NCBI RefSeq assembly: GCF_963678635.1
Contig: NC_087064.1
Coordinates: 50,077,346-50,141,345 of the forward strand
Length of the DNA stretch: 64,000 bases
DNA from: Symsagittifera roscoffensis
Lineage: Eukaryota; Xenacoelomorpha; Acoela; Convolutidae
Direction of reading: 5' to 3'
Shown here: positions 50,884 to 61,715 of the stretch, one piece after another
Layout of the letters: the number at the start of each line of letters is the position of its first letter
How positions within the stretch are numbered: the stretch's first letter is position 1
Position numbers and translations under genes: made by a program
The notes under the pieces: model-generated
Seen by the model: only the letters and a program-made list of their open reading frames with translations
What the model was told of the DNA's origin: nothing
Databases searched by the model: none

Positions 50884-52915
50884 ACCCAACACCAACAGCA
50901 CCACAGTTACCACCCCTACCACATAACCATCCATTATCCCTAGTCCCACTTAATTTTCGAAATTTAGCCATAAGACATAATAATTTTAGACCAACCATAT
51001 CACAAAGTCCCATCCAACATATAATGCCACACCACTCACAAGATGAAAATACTTATGAACAAATTATACCACCGCTTTTCAGTCTCAAAATAATAATTTT
51101 TTTAGCCCACGATGAGCCGACAACTTGGATCCCTACACCGATCAAATTCCCACCCAACCAACCTCACCACTCCAATCCCAATGATACCACTTTTTGCTTT
51201 CCCGCCACCCGATTTCCCATCCAGTAATGTAACATCCGGCATGAATTCCGATACTAATTCACACATCTCAGTTTTATACTCCATCTCACAACTCAATAAC
51301 CCGAATATTGAAACCCCCGATGAATTTGCCGACTCTGAACCATCTCCATCAAATAATTTTCACACCAATTCCTTAAATTTTTCCCAACCCCCTTTTCAAC
51401 CCATACTACCAAATAACCCTGACCCAACCAATTCTACACCCTCTTATGCTTCCCAAGTCACTCCAACCTACTCCTCACTTCACTCAGACCAATCATCTCA
51501 TTCTCCAGACACCCCCCGAATCTCCCCAGAACTAGATAATTTCATTACCCTACAACAACAACCCTATCACCTTGACACCCCAACCATAAACCAAATCTCA
51601 TCCACAATAGATTCATCCAACCCTCCTACCCCTACACCCTCTTCAATTTATACTGAATCATTAGCACCATCATCCACAACTACTGAATCTTCACTCAGCA
51701 CTAATAGAGCTTACCGCACTTTTAAAAGGAAGTTCCCCAACCATCCTTTCCCAGCGAAACCAGGAACAGCCCGTGAATATATCAACCATCCACAACACAC
51801 TAACACAAAAGAATTTTTAGCTATCACCTTACCCTCATTTCCACAATACACCTTAAACACCCCTCATGACACTAACGAGACACGTAACTTTGTAGACGAA
51901 TACGTTTTAATGCCTACCCTTCCTCGGACCTCATATTATCATTTTACAAATCCCCTTTGCTTACCTTTATCTAACACTCATATCGATATAGAACGAAATA
52001 AGGACATGCTATATCGACTCACTACAACACTAACACCTAGACAATTTACTTACATTGGATATAAAAAATCACTAAAAACACACACTGCACCCCGAGCTAA
52101 TGAATATACACTAGAATATTACGATCATAACATCATCAGAACTAACCAAGATCAATTCTTAGACGACGATCGCTTCGCTAACCCACAAATCACCGAGAAA
52201 TTTTTCATTAAAACACCATATGTATTTACACAAAATATCTTCGATCGCAAGTTTGACCACATTATTTCAGAAGCACTAACAGACACACAAGCCTACGAAA
52301 GTTTTAAAGAACGCTTCCAAATATTTTCACTAACCTTTCATTTCCTTGCACCACATGAAAGAGATTTGCACTGCTCACACGATATTATGTTGCGCACTAA
52401 ACAAACACACACATATACTTATTATCATTTCATCCAAAATCACTTTGACCTACACACTCCCTCCAGACAACCACACCATCGTTTTCAATTCATCAATTCC
52501 AAATACACCTCACCATTCTTAACTTCACATATTGTATTAAAGATACTAACCTTCATGGTATTCTTCGAAATTATGATCCCATAACCCAAATGTATATTTT
52601 TGTCCCATCACCAAGACCTTCAACGCAGAAGAATCCCGACCCTTCCTCATCCCACACGAGTTTGTACAACCTATAGAAATCCCCATTTTAGAATTCATCC
52701 ATAACACTAAATTCAACCACAAATTATATAATCTAATCCAAAACACACCTTATGAATTTGCAGTTGGCACTGAAGAACTAACCACCATTAAGGCACTTCA
52801 ATTGCTTTGGCCACTGCTTCAAACTAAAAATATCATCCGCATTTTAGCTAAATTACTAACAACATCAGATCTCATCCACGACATCTTCCCCCACGGTTTC
52901 TTCCCCGACGACTAA
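50850..52915 (+). pseudogene. element 2 env cytoplasmic tail continuous with ORF3
   Basis: The first 175 bp encode the Pro-rich env tail (APQLPPLPHNHP) known from element 1 at 43.02-43.13 kb. In this copy that frame remains open through 51024 (ATG of the ORF3 homologue) and on to about 51.06 kb, so env tail and ORF3 share one frame. ORF3 is then damaged: a 13-bp loss near 51.06 kb and a one-base loss near 51.10 kb shift the frame, the main open part runs from 51112 to 52584, and a further shift near 52.52 kb moves the last 130 codons to another frame ending at TAA 52913-52915. The strongly conserved part begins around 51.7 kb (RAYRTFKRKFPNHPF). No known domain is recognised. Confidence 0.75.
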
Positions 52916-52924
52916 CAGGTAAGT
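52916..52924 (+). promoter_or_regulatory. consensus 5' splice donor after the ORF3 stop
   Basis: CAG|GTAAGT follows the TAA stop directly, identical to the position in element 1 (41039-41047). A pyrimidine-rich acceptor candidate, TGTTTTCTTTAG, ends near 52.99 kb, giving a possible intron of only about 75 bp. Confidence 0.5.
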
Positions 52925-54506
52925 ATGAATTATACATATTACTAACTAATTTAAATATTAGAAACTCACCATTCTTTATCCATGTTTTCTTTAGAATTTT
53001 AGCCTTCATCCTAGATCATCTGAAAAATTCACAAAAGAAAAATAAAAAATAGCAAACTTCTTCAAAACTGTTTAAAACCCTATTAAATTTTTGCACCAAC
53101 AATTAAATAAATATAATACCAATGCAGTAAATTAATTTATAAATTTTTCCCCCACAAGCAGTAAATCTAATAATGATGAAAATTTGTAACTTAATTTCCC
53201 CCAACAACTAGCAGTAAAATTACAATTCTATGTAGTAAATTAATAAGAAGCAAATGCAGTACTAACCTTTTGATATTTTCATTCACTCGCACAAGAATTC
53301 TATCCAAACTCGCACAGCTCGCCCACGAAGAATTGTTTAAATAATGAATTTCAGTTTCAAGCTTTCACAACTCAACAACTCTAACACACGATAACAAGTT
53401 TCAAACTTTCCTTTAACCCGGTTGGAAAGGAATTATATACTAAACAAAACTAACCAATGCAGCTTACTAAACACCACAACATATAGCATAACAGCATGAC
53501 TAAGAAAAGGAAACCAACGGTACCCAAACCGGATTAACCCAGTTTAAAACTGGATAATTTATTCTTTTGAAGACTATTATAAAGTCTAAGAAAGAAATAA
53601 TAAAACACAAAAAAGTCGAAAGACAAACCCATACCACAAACAATTTGATTTTTGAAAAAAGGACACAACCAACAAAACATAAGAAAAACCACAACAAACC
53701 CAACATAAAACGTTGTCACATAACAGGACCTCTCACAAAAACCGCATGCAATCATACTCCCACTCCTGGCCTAACCCACCAGGAAGGACGTCCTGAGCAT
53801 GCTCTATAGCCGGCCTAACCCACCGCGCTACATCCACGCTTTGTGACCATACTCCTATTTTTAATAAGAGCTACTCAAGGGTGAGTAACTCTTCAAAATA
53901 ACTGAACTAAAACAAAAAGCTTTTGTGAAAACAACTAACTAAAATCATAATTAAAAAATATTAAATTAATAAAAGTTTTATAAAATGTAAATTACATTAT
54001 GCAATACATAGATCAGAATACAACACCAAGGACGAACATCCAAAGACAAAACGACCCTACTACACTCGAGAAAGAATGGCCAACTACAATCAATATGCCG
54101 CCCACAATCACAACTCAAAGGATTTAGAGTACGACTTGACTTCGCAGAAAAGGACTTCATTGAACTAGACCAATGACCACCTCGATGTTCAAGTATACGT
54201 ACAGATCCGAGTAACCAGGCATCCCCTCCACGCACAATCTCCACGCCATTCCCAGACAAGGTCAAACACAAAGAAGTTCTCACCAATGAAACAGAAAAAC
54301 CTGACATAGCCAACCATTCTGAAATCAGATTTGAGTTTGTTGCGAAAACCCAGTCGTTGTCTTGAGAAGACACAACGATTGAATCTGGGACTTCTCTAAC
54401 AAGAGAACCCAGAAGAAATATGATGTTCGCCAAATACCAACGTCCATCATCCATCCTTTGAATTGCAGAAAGACTATTCTAAAAAACTCTGTAAAACCCG
54501 GATGGG
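52925..54506 (+). other. element 2 3' non-coding region
   Basis: Colinear with 39486-41038 of element 1. The polypurine-like GGATGGG at 54500-54506 abuts the LTR. Open frames of 80 codons (plus) and 158 codons (minus) are present, but comparison with element 1 gives no support for either. Confidence 0.7.
53768..53824 (+). repeat. twin 13-bp repeats enclosing two palindromes, element 2 copy
   Basis: GGCCTAACCCACC at 53768-53780 and 53812-53824, with GGACGTCC and GAGCATGCTC palindromes between. Counterpart of 40182-40238. Confidence 0.6.
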
Positions 54507-54916
54507 TGGAACCTGATCTAAACTACATTTTATGATTGGATAAATTAGATATTTTACCAATGTAAAGTATTTAATATTAACCAATCATGATCCATCTGAC
54601 TAACAATCCACTTATTTGTAAGTGCTGAAATTACTTGTAATTTCAGCACCAGAGAGATTTGAATTTAACTTAGAAATTAGTTGAACTCTCCCGAGTACTT
54701 CAGCAACCGCAATAAACCAGTATACCCTAGATCTATCGAGCCTAGCAGAGACTAGTTAAACAACCTGAGACTAGATAGTATAAGAGTAAGATTAGGATTG
54801 GTATTAGACTAAGAAGTTGCACGAATCTATCCGGCCGAAAATAAGATAGCGTGACGAGCAGACGGTGTACCCTATCCGAAATTACTCTATGAGTTATACC
54901 CATCGGTCCTAACTCA
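54507..54916 (+). repeat. 3' LTR of element 2
   Basis: It is 410 bp, starts TGGAACC and ends AACTCA, and is the same length as the element 1 LTRs. Palindrome at 54622-54649 (GTGCTGAAATTAC, TT, GTAATTTCAGCAC). CCAATCATGATCC and CCAATG-type boxes lie in its first third. Confidence 0.92.
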
Positions 54917-57012
54917 CAGTGGTGATGCAAATGTTTTTTGGCAGAAGGATCAACCAGATCTTTAAAAGTGCTTCTTGTGAAAACTTAGAGAAAAAAATGA
55001 ATGTAGTACTATAACGGCAAATTGCAATATATTGATTGGGCAAGGATTGATATTGATCGAGTCAGCAGAGGTTTGGATTGAAAACGTGTGACGTGACAAA
55101 TTTTCATTCTGTAAGTTTTACAGCCAAACAAATTTCTGAATTATCCATACTGCATCATTGAAAGCGCACTTCAGTATTTGCTACCAGCGTTAACTCAGCG
55201 ATAAAATTTGTGAAATTGTTTAAATTTGTTCAACTCCAGCAGCAGCATATATTTTGAAGGATGAAAAAAATGATAATAATAAATGAATTAGGAGATTAAC
55301 GAATTTGTTTTAAAAAGATAACAAGTTATTACAACTTAGTTTGAAAATACCTCGTTATGGATGGTCGCTTTCATCAGCAACAAGCACTAAACAAAATTTT
55401 AGCGATTCTGCGACACAAAAACGTTGTGATCTTGGATCAGTAGCTCTCAAGGCAGTAGCTCTCAATGTATGTCGTTCCAAATACGCTCTACCATCACATT
55501 ACGCTATACCATCTACCGGACAAATTAGCAAAAAGAGCTTGATGCAAACTTGTTGCCAGAAGTTATGGAAATGGTTGAAAATAAAACAAGCGTGAGCAGA
55601 GCTTTCAAGCAAGCAGGCAGCCAGATGAACAGCAAACCCATAGATTGGTATTTACCATTCATTCAAAAACAAACAAAACAGACAGTTTCCCAAAAATCAG
55701 AGCCCAGAAATAGTCGATCATCCCATCCAAAATATCCACAAATCTTTCTCAAAGAAAATCTGATATTTTCAGATTTTTTTCTATTCATATGGAAAAAAGC
55801 CAAGCAGCACGCCATTGAAAAATCATTTTTTTTTCAACGTACCCAAAGAGCTGGTGAGATTTGACAATGAATATGAACAGAAGACACTTCCCATCTTCTC
55901 CGATAACGCTACAGTGGTAGTGTTCTTATTGAGTGTCTATCGCAACGTTCAGTTAGTTTTAAAGAGTATGCAGTTGAAAATTGAAGCAAAATTATTAATC
56001 GACGGCAAAAATTAATTTCTTGCAATTTTGAGAAATCTTATGGATGCTTGGAATGTTGAATTATCTCGAAGCTCTATATAATCCGTTTTTCAACTCCGAC
56101 GATATAATGAACAAGGAAATTTTCCACACTTCTGAAAAACACACGCTCACAAAGCTGCTTTGAAAGGGATCATACGTTGGGTTGAGTAAGAACAAACTAG
56201 CAACTCATGGATATTCTATTGAAAAATAACATTCGGAATTCAATACCGGTAAAGATATCCATGATGTACGTCTACAGCGGACAAAAATCGCAAAATCGTA
56301 TATGTTTTTGTAAGTATGCCGTTGTTTTTTGTTTGCCTAGGCAGATCCATTCTTGATCACAAGTAGCAAATTGAAGTCCAAATTTTGATAATTTTGTAGA
56401 ATTTTCTAATATTGTAGATCACTATTCTCATTTCGAATACTGTGAAAACAATTTTCCCTGACTTTACTGTACTGTTGTTCACTAAATTTTTCTTCTCAAT
56501 AGTCTGTATTGAGCTTTAGATATCCTATTGTTTTTGATACGCTGCTTTATCGTATAAAAAGTTGCACTTGTTGTGATTTCGTATCACCAACAAAACCATA
56601 CTACACAATGATTGAAAAAACAAAAAATCATAAAGTTTATGGATATCCGACGGTTGAGGAGGTTCATGGTTGTGCCATGCCACGCCACAGTCTATATCGT
56701 GCCATAAACTCTAAACGAAGTATTTGACTTGAATTGGCCGATTCTGCTAGGAAAACCACATGCACTTCTTCTCTCTGTTCTTTAACGTTGATTTAAATAT
56801 CTATTTCTCAATTGTTTCCAATTAATATGATTAAAAAGTGAAGTCAATAAAATTAATTACGATTGAAAAAGCTTTCGGAAAAAAAATCTTTTTTATACAA
56901 AAATTCGTAAAAAATTTTTTTTTCAATATTGTTTTCTACAAATTTTTTATTGTCACACTCGTAAACTATTTGTGTTTTAAAACTCAAAAAGTGCAATACT
57001 AATTGTTCCCGC
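54917..57012. other. AT-rich region with unrecognised short open frames
   Basis: Plus-strand frames at 55341-55595, 55550-55864 and 55815-56015 overlap in shifting phases, as if one decayed coding region ran through 55.3-56.0 kb (LLPEVMEMVENKTSVSRAF, then FNVPKELVRFDNEYE). A further 72-codon frame lies at 56509-56727. No domain is recognised. They could be remnants of a transposon or of host exons. Confidence 0.35.
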
Positions 57013-57261
57013 CATTGAAAATGGGGAGGAACTTTGTTTTCGGGTGTGAATTAGTTTTCTGTGTTTTTCGGGCAAAATCAGCTATCACAAATAATCGTCG
57101 GACTGGGTTGAAGGCTATATCATTTTGAAACTCTTTCAGTCATGTTTGAACGATATTAAAAACTTCGGTACGTTTTCCCGGTGTCGAGAAAAACCGGTTT
57201 GAAAGTTTTGATTTTTGTCTAATTTCGACCGAGTGCGCAGGCTTACATTAGCTTATTTATG
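57013..57261. repeat. dispersed repeat, copy 1
   Basis: CATTGAAAATGGGGAGGAAC begins a 249-bp segment that recurs at 63685-63940, sharing GTCGAGAAAAACCGGTTT and GCAGGCTTACA-TA-CTTATTTATG. Divergence is considerable. No coding sense seen. Confidence 0.75.
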
Positions 57262-58135
57262 CCTGAATTAAGCCCAGAAATAGTTTTTAGCTTCATCTTA
57301 GGAATCAAAAAAATCAGAATTTCAAAAAAAAATTGAGAATCAGAAAAAAATTTATTTATTGTTTTTTTTTACTTTTTGGTTTAACTTGTTATTTATCTTC
57401 ACTGAGTTCAGGAATTAGTTGATTAGAATGGTATGACATTTGTTTGCTTGGTCAAAATTAAGACACCTACTGCATATCGGATATCTAATGAGCGTGAAAA
57501 GATTGATGAAAGATACCGAACTCGGCACGTAGCAGAGTTGACAGGAAGGGGGATATAGTCTTAAAACAAGTGCGGACGGGTGGTTTGAGCGGATGCCAGG
57601 ACTGATGGGTTAGGCGTGACATAACTAAAACTAAGTAAAAAGAAAGATAAGGAACTGGAAGGTACCTGATATCCTTTTAGAGTCAGAACAATTATTGTTA
57701 GTGAATCGAGTAGTTGGTTCTCGGATTATAGATTATTCTGATTCTATTATACTGATTATAGCGGAAACAGTATATTGTTGCTTCTCAACAGAGATTCTCT
57801 AGAGAGAGAGAGAACAATTTAGTGTTAGTAGAAATAGTGGAATTTAACATCCAATCGAGCAATTGCGCTGGGAAATCGCAGACCCTTTTCCTTCTATTAG
57901 ACTGACAGATTATATCCTGGCCATTCAGATCCTTCTTTAATTGGACGTATATTCATTTGAAGTAATTTACAATTAGAGATTATTGCGATTGTATTGACGA
58001 GATAGCCCTAAGTGCAGTACAGATTAGTTGCCATCAAACTAACCCTTTCATTATTGTAGGTAGTGGTTATTCTCAGTCGCTCTGCTGAGTTCGCTGTTCA
58101 AGGGACCACTTGAGAAGAATTGCCCTAAATCTTGA
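57262..58135. other. AT-rich spacer, then possible leader or LTR of the decayed retroelement
   Basis: 57.26-57.45 kb is simple AT-rich DNA. From about 57.5 kb base composition rises and the sequence loses long A/T runs, up to the decayed gag. This could be the LTR and leader of that element, but no second LTR copy or clear TG...CA ends were found in the window. Confidence 0.3.
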
Positions 58136-59270
58136 TTGATGCTCCCGGGTTGGCCATATTCTGGGTTGCAGTTGCAAAGCGTGGGTTGCCAATTGACGAA
58201 TCGGGTGCAATACGACATGAAAGATCAGGGCAGACGGTTGGTTGCTGAGGCGGCAAAGCGAACGCTCTGGGCACGCAACAAGGCTTTTTTAGATTCGCGA
58301 AAATACGACCTGATCGCTTTCCTCCACGTAGCTATCAGAAATTGGCAAACTGGAGGAAACATTTCGCTTGAATCGTAGACTCCAATCGCTAGGAGGACGA
58401 GCAGGCCAGGATGGCCGTGCCAAGCTGTTTGACGTGCTGGGTTTTGAACGAGATCACAAGCATACTCGTTCAATCTCGAAATTATATAGGGCCAACGTTG
58501 GCTAAGATACTCGCCAAGCTCTATCATAGGATGATGCCAAGCCAAACGCACGCAGGCGCCCGAGCGGAGTTCAAGATGCAAGGTAAAAAAAAGGTCTTAG
58601 GGAGTTCTCCAGGCGAGTCCGGTCCCTCGGAGATATAGCCAATGCAAACATCGGAGCTCAGGATGGAGATGACAAAAACCGCGAGCAGTTCATCGACGTG
58701 GAGCTCCAAGTCCAACTTTACAAAGATGATCTTGGAACCAAGCTCAAGTCGTTGCTGGGGTCCAAGCACTTGAGCTACTCAACAAGATGACGCGAGCGTG
58801 GAACAGAAAGAGGCTGCATTTTACGAAACTGACCGAGAAGCTACCAGAGCATACGGCTGAGGCGATTCGCGCTTGTTGTGAGCAGAAAAGTCAGGTACCA
58901 CAGGTGGGGCCAATTCAGCATAACTGCAGACCTCCACTGATCCCCGGATTTGCCAATTGGTGAGTGCCCAGACTGATCTCGTGACACAGATGTAGAATAT
59001 GAGTCGGTTTGTCGATTTTTTTAGCCCCATCCGGAGAATCTGCCCCGCCCTGATCAAACCCAACAACCCGGGCAGCTCTTTGACCCATACCCCGGCGAGA
59101 ATCGACGGCAATACTAGAACAACGGAGTCGGAGGCCACAGAGTGAAGAACCAGATACCCCGTGACAGATGCTATGCATGCGGCCAGCCAGGACGCTGCGC
59201 AAAAGATTGCCCTCAGAAGATCGCGGACCACTTAAACTACCGAGGGCCGGGACACTGAGCAATTACCAAG
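58136..59270 (+). pseudogene. decayed gag region of a second retroelement family
   Basis: GC-richer than its surroundings. Fragments in several phases resemble Gag: an 80-codon frame from 58136, a segment near 58.6-58.75 kb (EQFIDVELQVQLYKDD), and at 59169-59210 a knuckle-like CYACGQPGRCAKDC. The last has C-X2-C...C spacing with the normal His replaced by Arg, so zinc binding is probably lost. Many frameshifts and stops lie between. It is followed by a retropepsin remnant, giving gag-protease order. The Gag is not similar to that of element 2, so it belongs to a different family. Minus-strand frames over the same DNA are considered fortuitous. Confidence 0.6.
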
Positions 59271-59528
59271 GAGGTTTCGTACCGGCCCACTTTGAGAACC
59301 AACAATAAAGTGGTAGGAAACACCTTCATAGCGGCTCTCCTCATCAAACACCGAATATCTAGATGCCCCCTCGGATTCTCTAACGCATCGACAGGACAAC
59401 TGGATCGGAGCAATTTCAGTCATTTTTTCATCAACTCCAACCCCCACTGCCACAGTTTCTAAACAGATCTCCAGTATCCTGTACCAGACGGAGAGATCAT
59501 TGGAGTCCGTCCGCCAGCATTGGAGTTC

Positions 59529-60059
59529 GTCGGAGTTGGTGTATGTCATGTACTCGAAGCACTTTCGGATTGATAGCAGACGCTCGTGTCGGAGGAACTC
59601 CAGTGAGAGCCTTATTGGAAACTGGAGCTACCATCAACCTTATCCGGAGCAATGCTAACAGCAAAATGACCAATGCAAACTGGCTTTACAGCAGACGTAT
59701 GCCCAGGTCAAATCATCTCTTGCACCGCTCCTCTGGATTTCATAACATTGGCTTCTTTAGTTGCAATTTGGGGGAGGGGGCGGTTCACCGAGTTTGTCAA
59801 TTTTTAGTTTCTGGCACAGGAGGGACTACATCTTCGAAAATTGAACAGTTTCTGTTGTTTGCTGTACTACCTAAATTATTGACTAATCGATCTTACGCTC
59901 AGCTTACCATTAGCCTTACTATACGGCATGCAAGTCCAATGATAATACATTCTACGTTTAATTCTTTTTTTGCCGAAAATGTTTTAGAATTACCAAACCT
60001 ACATTGGATGCCAAAAAGTATAGGCCTCTAATTTTGACTCCCGAATCGAGATTTTTCAC
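59529..60059 (+). repeat. 531-bp direct duplication, copy A
   Basis: Starts GTCGGAGTTGGTGTATG and ends near GAGATTTTTCAC. It recurs at 60224-60754 with a constant 695-bp offset, so no net indels; substitutions only. Includes the protease remnant. Confidence 0.9.
59543..59700 (+). pseudogene. retroviral-type aspartic protease remnant
   Basis: The frame reads RALLETGATINLI at 59606-59644, matching the retropepsin active-site signature (ALLDTGA..) with the catalytic Asp replaced by Glu, which should abolish or greatly weaken activity. It lies shortly after the knuckle-like motif. The frame leaves protease similarity soon after 59.70 kb; the second half with the ILG motif was not found. A duplicate of this stretch is at 60224. 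Confidence 0.65.
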
Positions 60060-60118
60060 TGAATTTGAAGCAAGATTTGAGCGATTTTAGCGTTTTTTTA
60101 GACAATTTAAAATGCATC

Positions 60119-60219
60119 ATTGGTAAATGAATTCCATTGAAAAGTGCCACAAAAAGTTTTTCGCGGTTTGCATCGGAATGTAGATATGGACTGGCACAAT
60201 AATTTGCTTGGTTGCAGAA
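60119..60219 (+). repeat. 101-bp repeat, copy 1
   Basis: ATTGGTAAATGAATTCCATT to TTGCTTGGTTGCAGAA. It occurs between the two 531-bp copies and again at 61716-61816, colinear without indels. Confidence 0.85.
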
Positions 60220-60223
60220 ATGA

Positions 60224-60754
60224 GTCGGAGTTGGTGTATGTCATGTACTCAAAGCACTTTCGGATTGATAGCAGACGCTCGTGTCGGAAGAACTCCAGTG
60301 AGAGCCTTACTGGAAACTGGAGCTACCATCAACCTTATCCGGAGCGATGCTAACAGCAAAATGACCAATGCAAACTGACTTTACAGCAGACGTATGCACA
60401 GGTCAAATCATCTCTTGCACCGCTCCTCTGAATTTCATAGCATTGGCTTCTTTAGTTGCAATATGGGAGAGGGGGCGGTTTACCGAGTTTGTCATTTTTT
60501 AGTTTCTGGCACAGGAGGGAATACATCTTCAAAAATTGAACTGTTTCTGTTGTTTGCTGTACTAACTAAATTATTGACTAATCAATCTTACGCTCAGCTT
60601 ACCATTAGCCTTACTATACGGCATGCAAGTCCAAAGAAAATACATTCTACGTTCAATTCTTATTTTGCCGAAAGTGTTTTAGAATTACCAAACCTTCATT
60701 GGATGCCAAAAAGTAAAGGCCTCTAATTTTGACTCCAGAGTCGAGATTTTTCAC
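60224..60754 (+). repeat. 531-bp direct duplication, copy B
   Basis: Copy of 59529-60059, about 95% identical by eye. The protease-like motif is repeated at 60301-60339, again with Glu in place of the catalytic Asp. Confidence 0.9.
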
Positions 60755-60764
60755 CTAATTTTAA

Positions 60765-61055
60765 TCAAAATGACCGGTTTAAGCGGTTTTTGAACGGTTT
60801 ATCGAAAAAAAAGTTCCGCAAGATTTGAACGGTTTTGAGCGGTTAATCTGAAAAAACCGCTCAAAAACCGTTCAAACCTTGCGCGGTTTTTGAGCGGTTT
60901 TTTTTGATAAACCGCTCAAAACCGTTCAAACCTTGCGCGGTTTCTTTAGATAAACCTTTCAAAAACCGCACAAACTTCTCAAATCTTGAAAGATTGTCTA
61001 AAAAAACCGCTCAAACCGCTCAAATCTTGAGCGGTTTTTTGAGCGTTTTTTTAAT
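60765..61055. repeat. cluster of AACCGCTC inverted repeats (hairpin-rich)
   Basis: More than ten copies of AACCGCTCAAA or its complement TTTGAGCGGTT, as well as AACCGTTCAAA forms, in alternating orientation. Several pairs can form stems, for example around 60.87-60.93 kb and 61.00-61.05 kb. No coding sense. Confidence 0.8.
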
Positions 61056-61094
61056 ATATAATAAAAAAATCGCTCATAGATATAAACAAAGATA

Positions 61095-61300
61095 CGTACA
61101 TACATCTATACACACATACATACATACATACATACATACATACATACATACATACATACATACATACATACATACATACATACATACAGACATACATACA
61201 TACATACATACATACATACATACATACATACATACATACAAACATATATACATACATACATACATACATACATACATACATACATACATACATACATACA

Positions 61301-61334
<34 letters not shown>

Positions 61335-61391
61335 CATACATAGATACAAACATACTTACATTTAAAAATGCATACATACATACATACATAC
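61095..61391. repeat. TACA tetranucleotide microsatellite
   Basis: About 70 near-continuous TACA/CATA units with a few interruptions (GACA, AACATATATA, TTTAAAAATG). Open frames of up to 153 codons across it on both strands are simple-repeat artefacts. Confidence 0.97.
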
Positions 61392-61715
61392 ACAAACTTA
61401 CATATTTTCCAGTGGTTATTTTGCTCGAGCATTTGAAAAAAGTCGCTCACATTGTTTTTGTTAGTAATTTAAAAAAGTACAGCTGTAATTAAAAAGTTTT
61501 TGCCAGTTATTTATTTATAAATGCAAAATGTCATTTTTTTCCTTTCTTAGCAAAATTTTTTTCATCGTTTTGCTATTACGGCTCTAGCCATGGAATCAAT
61601 AATTAGTTTCTACCCTCAAAGTTGTTTTCAAAAGATGTTTCAACCAAGTCCGTTGAACTTTTTGGATTTGCTTCCACAGACAGTAAAATAATAGTTTCTA
61701 ATTTGTTCAGCTTTC
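61392..61715. other. AT-rich spacer
   Basis: No gene, repeat or RNA recognised. Confidence 0.5.

Larger units (their letters stand above)
49240..54916 (+). mobile_element. element 2: LTR retrotransposon copy, pol and most of env deleted, 5' LTR lost
   Basis: Plus-strand copy of the same family as element 1. It begins with the last bases of an LTR (AACTCA, 49240-49245), then the primer-binding site and gag. At about 50850 the gag frame passes, in CAAGACAGAACAC, directly into sequence homologous to the cytoplasmic tail of env in element 1, so pol and the env ectodomain are missing. ORF3, the 3' region and a complete 3' LTR follow. The first 400 bp expected of a 5' LTR are absent, so this copy cannot be a complete provirus. 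Relative to element 1 the shared 4 kb forms a large inverted repeat. Confidence 0.9.

Noticed and set aside
53567-53809. 80-codon Lys/His-rich frame conserved in both elements (also 40197-40439, minus), considered as a Tat/Rev-like accessory exon
   Set aside because: No ATG, stop just upstream, and about 13 amino-acid differences with few synonymous ones. Would need a splice junction to be revived.
53978-54454. Minus-strand 158-codon open frame with ATG, antisense to the 3' part of element 2
   Set aside because: In element 1 the same frame is broken early. In the part that can be compared (39848-40030) nearly all codon differences change the amino acid, so there is no sign of selection.
55341-56015. 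Possible host gene of about 200 codons in shifting frames
   Set aside because: No recognisable domain, no consistent splice sites and several phase changes; kept only as an unrecognised region.
58821-59262. Two overlapping minus-strand frames of 115-136 codons
   Set aside because: They lie opposite the decayed gag with its knuckle motif on the plus strand and show no domain.
60904-61450. Frames of 91-153 codons rich in Tyr/Ile/His or Met/Tyr/Cys
   Set aside because: Translations of the TACA microsatellite.
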